From assembly GCA_014381415.1 (NCBI GenBank), contig JACNLQ010000064.1:1-36940 (forward strand): 36,940 bases of DNA, read 5' to 3'. The notes beneath the pieces are model-generated. The model was not told the DNA's origin, made no database searches, and saw only the letters and a list, made by a program, of their open reading frames with translations. Below are positions 1 to 8,465 of this stretch, in pieces. Position numbers and translations under genes: made by a program. Numbering within the stretch: position 1 is the stretch's first letter; each line of letters begins with the position of its first letter. The stretch comes from Fidelibacterota bacterium. Its GTDB lineage: Bacteria; Fidelibacterota; Marinisomatia; SCGC-AAA003-L08; D37C17.

Positions 1-1035
1 GAAGAAAATGCATAAGTGGGGAAATTGGCATTTGGCACAATTGACAGTTGGCTCTTATGGAAATTAACCGGAGGATCCATTCACGCTACTGATTTTACAA
101 ATGCTTCTCGAACCATGATTTTTAATATTGATACTAAAAAATGGGATGAAGAATTATTACAAATTCTAAGCATTCCTCCTACCCTGTTGCCCGATGTAAA
201 AAACTCCAGTGGTGAATTTGGCAAAACAGATAAACAATTATTTGGTGAAGCTATTCCAATTACAGGTATTGCAGGAGATCAGCAGGCTGCATTATATGGG
301 CAGGGCTGTTTCGAAAATGGCACAAGTAAATGTACCTATGGAACCGGATGTTTCTTGCTTACCAATACAGGAAATAAAAGAATTAATTCTACTTCGGGTC
401 TTCTCACAACTGTGGCATGTAATGAGGAAGGAAAACCCATATATGCCTTAGAAGGATCCGTGTTTATTGGAGGAGCTGTTATCCAATGGCTGAGAGACGA
501 ATTGCAATTATTGGTACATGCCTCAGAGTCCGAAGAAATGGCATTGGCAGTTGAGAACAGCAACAGTGTGGTTATTGTACCAGCCTTTACTGGTCTTGGA
601 GCTCCCTATTGGGATATGAATGCTAGGGGAATTATTACGGGTCTTTCACGCGGTGTAAATCGGAACCATATTGTGAGAGCCGCTTTGGAAGGAATTGCAT
701 TTCAGGTGCATGATTTACTGGATTCAATTTCAAAAGATTTAGATATTGACATTTCAGTCCTTCAAGTAGATGGGGGTGCCGTAGCAAATAATTTCCTTAT
801 GCAATTTCAAGCGGATATACTTCAAATCAAAATAGATAGACCAGATACTATTGAAAGTACAGCCCTGGGAGCTGGTATGTTGGCCGGTCTGGGGGCGGGA
901 TTCTGGAAGAACCCTGCTGAATTGAAATCAGTGCGGAAAACAGATCAATTATTTATTCCTACAATGTCAGACGATAAGCGAACGGAGCTTTTATCTAACT
1001 GGAAACTGGCTATAAGCAAAGTACAATATACTTAA
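1..1035 (+). CDS. glpK: Glycerol kinase, C-terminal part, with in-frame TAA at 13-15
   Basis: FGGY-family glycerol kinase, which phosphorylates glycerol to glycerol-3-phosphate in the cytoplasm. The readable part matches the C-terminal two thirds of the usual ~500 residues. Visible motifs are FGTIDSWLLWKLTGG, NASRTMIFNI, GIAGDQQAALYGQG and GLGAPYWDMNARGIITGLSRG. The first codons of the window (Glu-Glu-Asn-Ala) continue the same reading frame, but codon 13-15 is TAA. In homologues this segment reads like ARERAEKGEL, so TAA sits where Glu is expected (GAA to TAA). The next codon is GTG at 16, a possible restart, but a protein beginning there would lack the N-terminal kinase lobe. This is either a nonsense-disrupted gene or a base error near the window edge. 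The gene ends 14 bases from the convergent ABC ATPase, with no obvious terminator between. Confidence 0.9.
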
Positions 1036-1049
1036 TGCTATACTTTATA

Positions 1050-1757
1050 CTACCTCTTTTTACCCCTGCTATTGCGATACCTTTCATTCTTCTTACCGGA
1101 AGATCGTACACTGGTAATTCTTCCATTTTCTAAAGTAATCGTTACAGATGCAATTCGGGATAATATCTCTTTATTCTGAGTGGATGTAATTAATGTAACC
1201 CCATCATAATTAATTTTTCGATGTAGAATTGAAAGCAAAGTTTTCTGTTCTTTTTTTCCTAAATGTTGCTCTATTTCATCAATAAATAACACCTTGCTGT
1301 CTGCACCAATCATTGTAGCCAACATCACCCATCGCAGTTCCCCAGGGGTCAATGATTTCATTTTTCTATTTAAGATAGATGAGAGATTCATTTTTCGGCA
1401 TACATTATTCATGTGCTTCTCAGGGTTACGATTATGGCTGAATTTTCCAATAGTTTTTGTCATGTAATTTCGCACTGTTCCCCATGGCGGTTTAAACTCC
1501 TGCGGTACAATTGCAATTTGATCTTGATATTCTCGATTGGAATATTTATGAATATCTTTCTCTTCAAATTTCACCTCACCACGTGGAGTTTTCCGACGAC
1601 TATATAAAATGTCCATAAAAGTGGTTTTCCCACTACCCATGGGACCATCAAAAACATAGCAGGCACCTCTATGGATATCAAACTGCTTTATGGTCAATTT
1701 ATCTTCGCCTCCCTTGGAAACGAATAAATTCTTGACACTGTATAATGGAATTGGCAT
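1050..1757 (-). CDS. Orphan ABC-type ATPase with degenerate signature and switch
   Basis: ABC-transporter-type ATPase of 235 residues with no permease beside it. Walker A is GPMGSGKTT (about 38-46), the Q-loop is VPQEF (Gln86) and Walker B is VLFIDE (156-161). The signature reads SLTPGE (135-140) instead of LSGGQ. Walker B is followed by Ile-Glu rather than Pro. The usual switch histidine is replaced in TSTQN (191-195). The C-terminus is strongly basic (SSGKKNERYRNSRGKKR). The start is ATG at 1757 with GGAG just upstream. It is last in a minus-strand run after the amidotransferase, 19 bases away. These changes could mean a regulatory or slow ATPase; substrate and partner cannot be told from sequence. 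Confidence 0.75.
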   Translation of the reverse strand: MPIPLYSVKNLFVSKGGEDKLTIKQFDIHRGACYVFDGPMGSGKTTFMDILYSRRKTPRGEVKFEEKDIHKYSNREYQDQIAIVPQEFKPPWGTVRNYMTKTIGKFSHNRNPEKHMNNVCRKMNLSSILNRKMKSLTPGELRWVMLATMIGADSKVLFIDEIEQHLGKKEQKTLLSILHRKINYDGVTLITSTQNKEILSRIASVTITLENGRITSVRSSGKKNERYRNSRGKKR

Positions 1758-1776
1758 AAAATCTCCTTTCTAAATA

Positions 1777-2460
1777 TTAAATTAAATCAATAAAATTAAA
1801 TAATACAAGTTCACCCTGAGTTGATTCAGGAACAGTTGGGTCATCAACTCTAACTCCCATTGCACTTCTTACGGATACATACATTTTTATTACTTCCCAT
1901 GAAAATTCTGGATGAAACTGCACCCCATAAAAATTATCATAGATTATAAAGGCCTGATTACCCTTATTGTTTCTGGCTAACTCAATTGCATTTTCCGGCA
2001 GGATAGTAACACTATCCTGGTGGGATTCATATACGATGGCATTGTCTTCAATATCTGAAAATAATTGAGACTTTTTTCCAGCTTCAGTAAATTGTACAGG
2101 GTAAGCACCTAATTCCCAACCATTTGGGTTTAATTTAACCTCACCTCCAAAACATTTGGCAAGGAGTTGATGCCCAAAACAAATCCCTAAAACCGGTAAT
2201 TGAGAAGACTGTATATTTTTCATTCCCTCTTCTATATCCAACATCCAATCCGTAGCCTCATATACAGAACAGGGTGACCCTGTAATTATACAGGCATCAG
2301 CATTAATGGATTGAATTTTTTCTCCATCATAAGGTTTCACCCATTTGAAATTGCATTCTTTATTTTTTAGGGATTCTATAATCCATTCCGGAGCCACTCC
2401 AAAATTATTGGAGACATCTGAAAGACTGGGTCCACAATCAATAATAAGGATATCCTTCAA
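1777..2460 (-). CDS. Class I glutamine amidotransferase (GMP-synthase-like domain)
   Basis: Stand-alone class I glutamine amidotransferase, a family that takes ammonia from glutamine for an acceptor. The catalytic triad is visible: Cys in GICFGHQ, and His and Glu in QFHPEF. Length is about 227 residues, typical for the family. No ATG start exists. I place the start at TTG 2460, which begins MKDILIIDCGPS and overlaps the TGA of an upstream 54-codon ORF (TTGA). The same frame stays open up to TTG 2481, which would add seven residues of poor quality. The overlap suggests translational coupling, or a frameshift if the two ORFs were once one. It lies downstream of trxA-trxB and upstream of the ABC ATPase; the true acceptor substrate is unknown. 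Confidence 0.75.
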   Translation of the reverse strand: MKDILIIDCGPSLSDVSNNFGVAPEWIIESLKNKECNFKWVKPYDGEKIQSINADACIITGSPCSVYEATDWMLDIEEGMKNIQSSQLPVLGICFGHQLLAKCFGGEVKLNPNGWELGAYPVQFTEAGKKSQLFSDIEDNAIVYESHQDSVTILPENAIELARNNKGNQAFIIYDNFYGVQFHPEFSWEVIKMYVSVRSAMGVRVDDPTVPESTQGELVLFNFIDLI

Positions 2461-2621
2461 ACCATTTGGGCCTTTACACAAATAAATAAATTAGTGGAAT
2501 TAGTACCTGACAGGAGGTTTTTGGACATGATCTCCTGCTCAAATATCGATTGGATATTAGATTTGTTTTTCGCCTCCCCATCATTTAAATGGAGGGTTTC
2601 AATTAAATTATTAATTTTCAT
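2457..2621 (-). CDS. Small ORF (54 aa) upstream of and overlapping the amidotransferase
   Basis: ATG at 2621 is preceded by AAGG at good spacing. It opens a 54-residue hydrophilic frame beginning MKINNLIETLHLNDGEAKN and ending at TGA 2457-2459. It starts 30 bases after the trxB stop, in the same direction. Its stop codon overlaps a TTG start of the amidotransferase (TTGA), an arrangement typical of coupled translation. I do not recognise the peptide. It may be a leader whose translation delivers ribosomes to the weak TTG start, a genuine small protein, or the original N-terminus of the amidotransferase cut off by a frameshift. Coding status is inferred from start, ribosome binding site and spacing only. 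Confidence 0.4.
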   Translation of the reverse strand: MKINNLIETLHLNDGEAKNKSNIQSIFEQEIMSKNLLSGTNSTNLFICVKAQMV

Positions 2622-2651
2622 TTTGCCTTATTAGCTAAGACAAAAGGTAAT

Positions 2652-3596
2652 CTAATCTAAAGGATTATTCTCCAGAAAATGTTCCGCATCTAATGCAGCC
2701 ATACATCCTGACCCAGCAGCCGTAACTGCCTGGCGATAAACTGTATCCTGGATATCTCCAGATGCAAAAACACCATCTACAGATGTTGAGGTATTATCTG
2801 CCCCGGTAATAATATACCCTTTTTCATCTAGGTCTAATTTTCCGCGGAATAAGTCTGAATTTGGTGTATGACCGATTGCAATAAAAACACCATCACACTT
2901 CAATTCTGATGTTTCTCCTGAAACAGTGTCTTTTAGAACAACCCCCGTTAAACCGCCATTTGAAGGGTCGCCTATCATCCTCTCTATGGAGGAATTCCAA
3001 ATAACGTCAATCTTTGGATTATTCAGCGCACGTTCCTGCATTATTTTTGATGCACGAAGCTCATCTCTTCGATGTACAATGGATACACTGGATGCAAACT
3101 TAGTTAAAAAGATGGCTTCTTCCATAGCTGAATCACCACCTCCTACGATCAGAACTTTCTTTTCCTTAAAAAAGAACCCGTCGCAAGTTGCACAGGCGGA
3201 AACACCATATCCCATCAGTTTTGATTCTGATTCAAGACCTAATAACTGAGCAGATGCTCCAGTGGAAACAATTATAGTCTCCGCGTGGTGAATTTTATCG
3301 CCTACAAAAACCTTAAATGGCCTTTCTGTGAGATCAACCTTATCCACTGTGAGAAAATGTGTTTCTGCCTCAAATCTCTGTGCTTGTTTACGGAATAAAT
3401 CCATCATTTCAGGTCCCATAATACCATCGGGAAAACCGGGATAATTTTCAACATCTGTGGTTATAGTCAATTGTCCACCCGGTTGAAGTCCTTCAAAAAC
3501 TATGGGATTTAAATTTGCCCGGGCTGCATAAATAGCAGCTGTTAATCCCGCCGGACCTGAACCAATAATGATTACCTTTTGTATTTTTTTTGTCAC
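2652..3596 (-). CDS. trxB: Thioredoxin-disulfide reductase
   Basis: NADPH- and FAD-dependent thioredoxin reductase, 314 residues, usual length for the low-molecular-weight bacterial type. It has the FAD-binding GSGPAG (12-17), the redox-active CATC (Cys135 and Cys138), the NADPH-binding GGGDSAMEEA and the C-terminal FAD motif FASGDI. The start is GTG at 3596. The gene follows trxA by 12 bases, so reductase and substrate are co-transcribed. The pair keeps cytoplasmic thioredoxin reduced. Nothing is missing from the catalytic set. Confidence 0.97.
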   Translation of the reverse strand: MTKKIQKVIIIGSGPAGLTAAIYAARANLNPIVFEGLQPGGQLTITTDVENYPGFPDGIMGPEMMDLFRKQAQRFEAETHFLTVDKVDLTERPFKVFVGDKIHHAETIIVSTGASAQLLGLESESKLMGYGVSACATCDGFFFKEKKVLIVGGGDSAMEEAIFLTKFASSVSIVHRRDELRASKIMQERALNNPKIDVIWNSSIERMIGDPSNGGLTGVVLKDTVSGETSELKCDGVFIAIGHTPNSDLFRGKLDLDEKGYIITGADNTSTSVDGVFASGDIQDTVYRQAVTAAGSGCMAALDAEHFLENNPLD

Positions 3597-3608
3597 TTTA
3601 TCTTAAGT

Positions 3609-3935
3609 TTATAATAATTTATTGAGAGCTTCCATCAACTCTCCTTTTCCTACAGCACCAACGATCTGTTGCTGTACTTTCCCATCAGAAAATACCAATA
3701 AACTGGGAATACTTCGTATCCCATAATCCGATGCAATACTTGGATGATGGTCTATATTAACTTTACCAATAATTGCTTTGCCTTGGTATTCTGTTGCTAC
3801 TTCATCTACAGTGGGGCCAATTTGTCTACAGGGTCCACACCATTCTGCCCAAAAATCAACCAGAACAGGCTTGTCGGATTTAATAACCTCTGCATCAAAA
3901 TTATCACTGGTAAACTCTTTTGTAAACTCTCCCAT
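3609..3935 (-). CDS. trxA: Thioredoxin
   Basis: Thioredoxin of 108 residues with the canonical WCGPC active site (Cys33 and Cys36) after VDFWAEW. The cis-proline loop IRSIPSLLVF and C-terminal GAVGKGEL are also present. The start is ATG at 3935 with AGGAG about ten bases upstream. It is the first gene of the minus-strand trxA-trxB cluster and is divergent from the riboswitch-controlled lipoprotein gene. It serves as a general cytoplasmic disulfide reductant. Confidence 0.97.
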   Translation of the reverse strand: MGEFTKEFTSDNFDAEVIKSDKPVLVDFWAEWCGPCRQIGPTVDEVATEYQGKAIIGKVNIDHHPSIASDYGIRSIPSLLVFSDGKVQQQIVGAVGKGELMEALNKLL

Positions 3936-4077
3936 TTAATTGTGCTCCTGTTGCTTCTTTTGTTTATTATCTAAATTCCTAATCATTTAATTTATTGCTC
4001 AATTTCGATTGATTCCGATCTCTTTTTCAATTAATAATTTTTTTCTTCATTTTTATTAAATAATTCAAAATATATAC

Positions 4078-4195
4078 CCTTATACCTGTACTTTAGCGAA
4101 CGATTTTTAAGACAATTTTGAAGGAATCCGATGCAATTTCGGAGCTGACGCGCAACTGTAATTCCACCTAATGGTGGATAAGCCAGACACTTTCA
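4078..4195 (+). promoter_or_regulatory. Cobalamin (adenosylcobalamin-type) riboswitch
   Basis: The conserved B12-box core is readable: AAGGAATCCGATGC, then a CCGA/TCGG-type stem, GCTGACGCGCAACTGTAA at 4144-4161, a CCACC-TAAT-GGTGG hairpin, and AAGCCAGACAC at 4180-4190. The core closely resembles the E. coli btuB leader (GGAATCC...GGAGCTGACGCGCA). Ends are approximate because the outer P1 helix was not resolved. Between the aptamer and the ATG at 4283, an AACCT/AGGTT pair and a GGGG/CCCC pair can form a long hairpin that may be the expression platform. TATATA at 4071-4076 is a possible but weak -10. It should repress the lipoprotein gene when B12 is plentiful. Confidence 0.9.
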
Positions 4196-4282
4196 CTCAA
4201 TAATACATTAACCTTCGCGTTGTGGGGTATTTGGTACATACTTATTCTCCTCCCCCAGGTTATTAACAAAAAGGAACTTACA

Positions 4283-5341
4283 ATGAAACTAAGAAAGATA
4301 ATCATCATTACTCTGGCAATTTTGATCTGGACAGCCTGTGATGATAAAACTTCGACATCCACAGATTCGGAACCAAATTCATCCTGGATATTTGTAGCTA
4401 ATGAGGGGAATGCTTGCTTCCCAGAGTATGGAGATGACTGTAGCTTACCGGGTAATGGATCTATTTCCATGATTGATGATTTTGGAAATGTCATTCAGAT
4501 AGACAGCTTGGGATATACAGTACAATCAGTTGAGGTTTATAAAGACCAATTGTTTGTTATTGTCAATCAAAATAGCAAAATATTAATTTTTGATATTACA
4601 AAAGATGGAATTAATAGTCCTGGAATTGAAATTTCAACTGAAAATTCAAGCCCTAGAGAAATGGTCATTATTAATGATAAAGTCTATTTTACAAATTGGA
4701 ATTCAAAAGATGTACAGGTATTAAATTTGATTACACATAATATAGATTCATCAATTCCAATTGAAGGACTTCCTGAAGATATCGTCACAGATGGGATTAA
4801 TTTATGGGTAAGTGTGCCCAATCTGGAGCTTTATGATACCAATGACGGCACACAGGTGGTAAAAATTAATCTGGAAACTGAGCAAATTGTGGAATCCTTT
4901 GAGGTTGGTAGAGGTCCACAATCCTTAACCCTTTTAAATGAGGAGGTTTATGTAGCGAGAACCTATTATAGTTCGGATTGGACCGAAACCACCTTCGGAG
5001 TTTCTAAGATTGGTGAGGTTATTAGTGAGGCTATATATGGATTAGGTGCCCCATGCGGAGGATCAATTTTGGCCTATGATAATAAAGTATATCGCTCCTA
5101 TGAAGGAGGGATAGCACCAATTGATGATATCTTAGCAATTCAACCTTTAGAGAGAATTGGCAGCTTTGATCAATCACAGGTGTACCATGTAGAAATAATT
5201 AATGATTATATCTATTTCGCTTTAACTAATTATTCAAATATGAATAAACTAAAACAGGTTGATAGTAATGGAACTGTATTAAACAGCTATGATGTTGGTA
5301 TTAACCCAGGTGATTTAGCTTACTGGAAGTATTCTGATTAA
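4283..5341 (+). CDS. YncE/DUF5074-like beta-propeller surface lipoprotein, BtuG-like
   Basis: Secreted lipoprotein of 352 residues. MKLRKIIIITLAILIWTAC is a lipoprotein signal with Cys19 as the lipidated residue. The remainder looks like a YncE-type beta-propeller: repeated blades such as SISMIDDFGN, KILIFDITKDG, DVQVLNLITH, QVVKINLETEQIV and a final ILNSYDVGINPGDLAYW-like strand. The start is ATG 4283 with AAGGAA eight bases upstream; an upstream in-frame ATG at 4220 would bury the signal and lies in the leader. The cobalamin riboswitch directly upstream implies a B12 role. In Bacteroides, the surface propeller lipoprotein BtuG captures B12 for BtuB, so BtuG-like capture is the natural inference. 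No BtuB-sized TonB receptor lies in the window. Function is inferred from fold plus regulator. Confidence 0.8.
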   Translation: MKLRKIIIITLAILIWTACDDKTSTSTDSEPNSSWIFVANEGNACFPEYGDDCSLPGNGSISMIDDFGNVIQIDSLGYTVQSVEVYKDQLFVIVNQNSKILIFDITKDGINSPGIEISTENSSPREMVIINDKVYFTNWNSKDVQVLNLITHNIDSSIPIEGLPEDIVTDGINLWVSVPNLELYDTNDGTQVVKINLETEQIVESFEVGRGPQSLTLLNEEVYVARTYYSSDWTETTFGVSKIGEVISEAIYGLGAPCGGSILAYDNKVYRSYEGGIAPIDDILAIQPLERIGSFDQSQVYHVEIINDYIYFALTNYSNMNKLKQVDSNGTVLNSYDVGINPGDLAYWKYSD

Positions 5342-5350
5342 TATATAAAA

Positions 5351-6916
5351 TTAATTCCAAAACTGCCAGACAATTTCTAAATGACGGATGGGTAAAATTG
5401 AATATGAATCAGGGTTAATACTATTATTAGCTGTATTCTCAAACATATTGAATTTTACCCATCTGTATGAGATTTTAAATTGATTTACCAGCAATCCATA
5501 TTCCATATTCACTAAAAATGATGAATAGGGATCCATTGATTGCAAGGTTAATATAGCCGGCTCCATTGGGTCAATACCCATTCTGCCTGAATACTGAATG
5601 AAAGTGGATTCCGCTCCTATAAAAGGTTGATAACGGGGTTTTTTCCAACGCCATACATTGGGGGAAAATATTAAACTGCTATAGGAATACATATCCACAG
5701 GATGAGGAGAAGTATTTTCAGAACCTAAATTATAAACTCCGCTTGTATGTCTTAGATCTAACCATGATAAATTAATTTCTGCTTCCGCTCTCATCCCTAG
5801 GCTTAACTTTTCCTCAGGTTGGTTATGGAATAGTTCCACCTCACCCTTTATACTTTCATTTTCATACCCAATAATTAAAGCGTCTGTTGAAAAGGGTTTT
5901 ACATTGGTATGATAGTCTGCCGTTTGGGTGAATACAAACTCATAATTCCGTTTTACAGACAAATAGTTGTTATTCCATTTCCAATTAAATGACCCAATGG
6001 GAATAAGAGATGATTCATATGCAGAAATCCCTGCCCGTATAGAATAACCATCCATATCGTACTCAATTAAAGATGAAATTATCTGTGACGGCACATCAAC
6101 TACTTCATTATCTTTTTCTGTACTATGAATTTTATAATGATGCCGAAAATGAAACGTGAAATCCTCTCCAACCTCATAACTACTTTGCAATTGATTCCAC
6201 ATTGTAAAATAAGATACTTTATTATCCCAGTGATTGGAATAAGTAAATTGGAATGCCTGTTCGGCACCCACAGCCAGTCGACCCCAATTTTGTTCAATTC
6301 CCAAGCCTCCATGAAACGATTCTACTTTCCGGCTCGTATTTGAAAGGTTTACAGGCAAATTTACATTTTCAGAGTGGTATAGAAAACCAACCCCAATATT
6401 TGAATTATCCATTATTCTTTCAAAACTGATAAGGTGATTTTGCAGTTCATCCTCACTATTTTGGTATAATTGGGGGGGAGATCGTCTAAATCCCTGGAAT
6501 CTGAAAAATCCGCTATCGGAGGATTCAATTTGCAAACCAATACTCAGGTCACTATAATCATAATCTCCTTTACGATAGTAAATTTGTGAGGTATTTTTTA
6601 CACTATCGGCATGTGAACTTTTAGGAAGGAGTTTAGGGAGAAAATAACTGCCAAGTGGTATGCCTAAAGCACCATCTAGCATCACATTATTAATTTTTAT
6701 GTCAGATAAATATTCTGGAATACGCTCATTCAGGTAAAAGGTATTTTCTCCTGTTTCATCTAATATGATGGGGATTCCTTGAATTTCAGAATACTGAAAA
6801 TCGGAAATATTTATACTTGAATCTGCTTCCTGTCCAGTTAGGGTATCGATAAATAAAAAGGCACATAAATGTGCTAACACTATGCGCCTTAAAACTGGTG
6901 AATGAGGATCAATCAA
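5351..6916 (-). CDS. Putative outer-membrane beta-barrel protein
   Basis: A 521-residue exported protein. The N-terminus (RRIVLAHLCAFLFIDTLTGQEA) reads as a signal peptide. The C-terminal two thirds alternate polar and hydrophobic residues with many aromatic girdle residues. It ends LEIVWQFWN, with aromatic residues close to the terminus as in outer-membrane barrels. The N-terminal ~80 residues (IQGIPIILDETGENTFYLN) might be a small plug or periplasmic part, but no TonB box or standard TonB plug is visible. The start is TTG at 6916, directly after the TAG of the DUF6580 gene; GTG 33 bases downstream is the alternative. It converges on the riboswitch-controlled lipoprotein with a gap of nine bases. 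A porin-like role in uptake of the same ligand is a guess. Confidence 0.65.
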   Translation of the reverse strand: MIDPHSPVLRRIVLAHLCAFLFIDTLTGQEADSSINISDFQYSEIQGIPIILDETGENTFYLNERIPEYLSDIKINNVMLDGALGIPLGSYFLPKLLPKSSHADSVKNTSQIYYRKGDYDYSDLSIGLQIESSDSGFFRFQGFRRSPPQLYQNSEDELQNHLISFERIMDNSNIGVGFLYHSENVNLPVNLSNTSRKVESFHGGLGIEQNWGRLAVGAEQAFQFTYSNHWDNKVSYFTMWNQLQSSYEVGEDFTFHFRHHYKIHSTEKDNEVVDVPSQIISSLIEYDMDGYSIRAGISAYESSLIPIGSFNWKWNNNYLSVKRNYEFVFTQTADYHTNVKPFSTDALIIGYENESIKGEVELFHNQPEEKLSLGMRAEAEINLSWLDLRHTSGVYNLGSENTSPHPVDMYSYSSLIFSPNVWRWKKPRYQPFIGAESTFIQYSGRMGIDPMEPAILTLQSMDPYSSFLVNMEYGLLVNQFKISYRWVKFNMFENTANNSINPDSYSILPIRHLEIVWQFWN

Positions 6917-7432
6917 CTACTCTTGGATCGTATCAGGTACCGCAATGGGAAAATATCTTTTTATCTGTTCATATCCAAAAAACATAAGAGCACTGTAAAA
7001 AACAGATCCTGCCAAAGTATTACCAAAGAAGGGTAGCCCTGCTGCATAACAGGTTATGAGCCCTTCCATAGTTTTAGGGTAAAAACTACCAGAAGTCCAA
7101 ACTCCAAAATTGGTTACTAAAAAGAACAAAAGAGAGCCACCCAGAGTTGCTAATGCTCCATTTTTAAGGTTAACTCCACTTTTCATTAGAAAACCCATAG
7201 CTGTAATAATTATGAGGCTACCATATACCCAGACCATGGTTCCATGAAAGCCAAGGAAGAAATCTGCTAAGAACATAGCAATCACCGGTAGCAGTATCGC
7301 CCATCGCTTATCTTTTAAGTAGGCACCCCCAAATAATCCCATGGCAATTATGGGAGTAAAATTGGGTGGGTGCGGCATAAGCCGCGTGAATGCTGCGAAT
7401 ATAATTATAGCCGGAATAATCAGTTTATTCAT
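6917..7432 (-). CDS. DUF6580-type putative transport protein
   Basis: Integral membrane protein of 171 residues with five to six hydrophobic segments, including IPAIIIFAAFTRL, FTPIIAMGLFGGAYL, WAILLPVIAMFLADFFLGFHG and GALATLGGSLLFFLVTNFG. The pattern matches proteins labelled DUF6580 putative transport protein. They resemble S components of ECF vitamin transporters in size and topology. The start is ATG at 7432. The stop abuts the barrel gene's TTG with no gap, so the two should be coupled. The nearby cobalamin riboswitch makes a corrinoid or other vitamin a plausible substrate. No ECF ATPase or T component is adjacent, so a shared energising module elsewhere would be needed if it is an S component. 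Confidence 0.7.
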   Translation of the reverse strand: MNKLIIPAIIIFAAFTRLMPHPPNFTPIIAMGLFGGAYLKDKRWAILLPVIAMFLADFFLGFHGTMVWVYGSLIIITAMGFLMKSGVNLKNGALATLGGSLLFFLVTNFGVWTSGSFYPKTMEGLITCYAAGLPFFGNTLAGSVFYSALMFFGYEQIKRYFPIAVPDTIQE

Positions 7433-7507
7433 GTTTATCTCTCTAATTTTTATTTATTAAATTTACTATTGTTATTCGATTCTCTCACTGCAATAATTTC
7501 TCAATTC

Positions 7508-8452
7508 TTATTTTTTATATAAATCCGACTTAAAGACGGATTGATACCCCGTCCAATCTGAATTTGGATCTTTTTCAATGGCATCCTGCATTAAAGTAAT
7601 TCTTCCATCTAACTGATCTATATAATGAACCATTAATGCTTCTGGAAATTTAGGATAGGTGACAGACCCTTTTTCCGGAGACCCCTGGTGAGACAAAATA
7701 ATATGTTCCAATTTAATGAGCGTATCCTGGGGAATGTTGCCTAATTTTGCGGCAGTCTCCATTACCATATCTCTCCCCAAGACGATATGCCCAATTAATT
7801 TGCCTGTATTGGTATGGCTGGGAACCAGGTCATCATTAATGCTTTTCACCTTGCCAATATCGTGTAAAATAATTCCAGCTAAAACCAGATCACGATTTAA
7901 AGAAGGATAATGCCGTAATAAATCTGAGCCCATCTCTCCGGTGGTGACCAAATGTTTTAAAAAACCACCTTGTACTTGGTGATGATGATTAACAGAAGCG
8001 GGCATTGTCCGCAATTTTTCTGCATACTCATTAATGATTATAGAAACCAATTCACGGAGCGGTTTTTTTATTGACTTATATAATTTTATAAGGCGATTCC
8101 AAAGTTCATCAAGGGGTTCATCAACTGATTTGATTAGAAGGTCTGCTGAAAAACCATATTTGCCATACTGCTCAGGAGATGCCAAATTAATTTGGGTCAC
8201 AGTGAGTTGAAGGGAATCATTAAATTCACCCACTTTTGCTTTTACGGCAACCGGGTCTCCCCCACTGAATCGATCTTGAAAGTCATTCACTAAATCCCAC
8301 ATTTTAGATTGGATAACCCCTGTGGAATCAGATAAAACCAGATCAAGATATAAATCACCTTTACGAGTATAGCGTAGATGTTTTTCTTCGCAGATGAAAA
8401 AACCTTGAATGGAACGCCCGGATTTAAAATCACTAATTTGGGTCAGTTTCAT
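7508..8452 (-). CDS. yhaM: YhaM-type OB-fold/HD-domain 3'-5' exonuclease
   Basis: The 314-residue length is the same as I recall for Bacillus YhaM. An N-terminal OB-fold (about 13-90, with KGDLYLDLVLSDSTG) is followed by an HD domain. The HD residues are His167 (GGFLKHLV), His197-Asp198 (LHDIGK) and a later His in HIILSHQG. YhaM enzymes degrade RNA and single-stranded DNA from the 3' end and use metal ions bound by the HD residues. All these residues are present, so an active enzyme is expected. The start is ATG at 8452. It is monocistronic, with 75 bases separating it from the DUF6580 gene downstream. Confidence 0.85.
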   Translation of the reverse strand: MKLTQISDFKSGRSIQGFFICEEKHLRYTRKGDLYLDLVLSDSTGVIQSKMWDLVNDFQDRFSGGDPVAVKAKVGEFNDSLQLTVTQINLASPEQYGKYGFSADLLIKSVDEPLDELWNRLIKLYKSIKKPLRELVSIIINEYAEKLRTMPASVNHHHQVQGGFLKHLVTTGEMGSDLLRHYPSLNRDLVLAGIILHDIGKVKSINDDLVPSHTNTGKLIGHIVLGRDMVMETAAKLGNIPQDTLIKLEHIILSHQGSPEKGSVTYPKFPEALMVHYIDQLDGRITLMQDAIEKDPNSDWTGYQSVFKSDLYKK

Positions 8453-8465
8453 GGGACAAGTTTAG

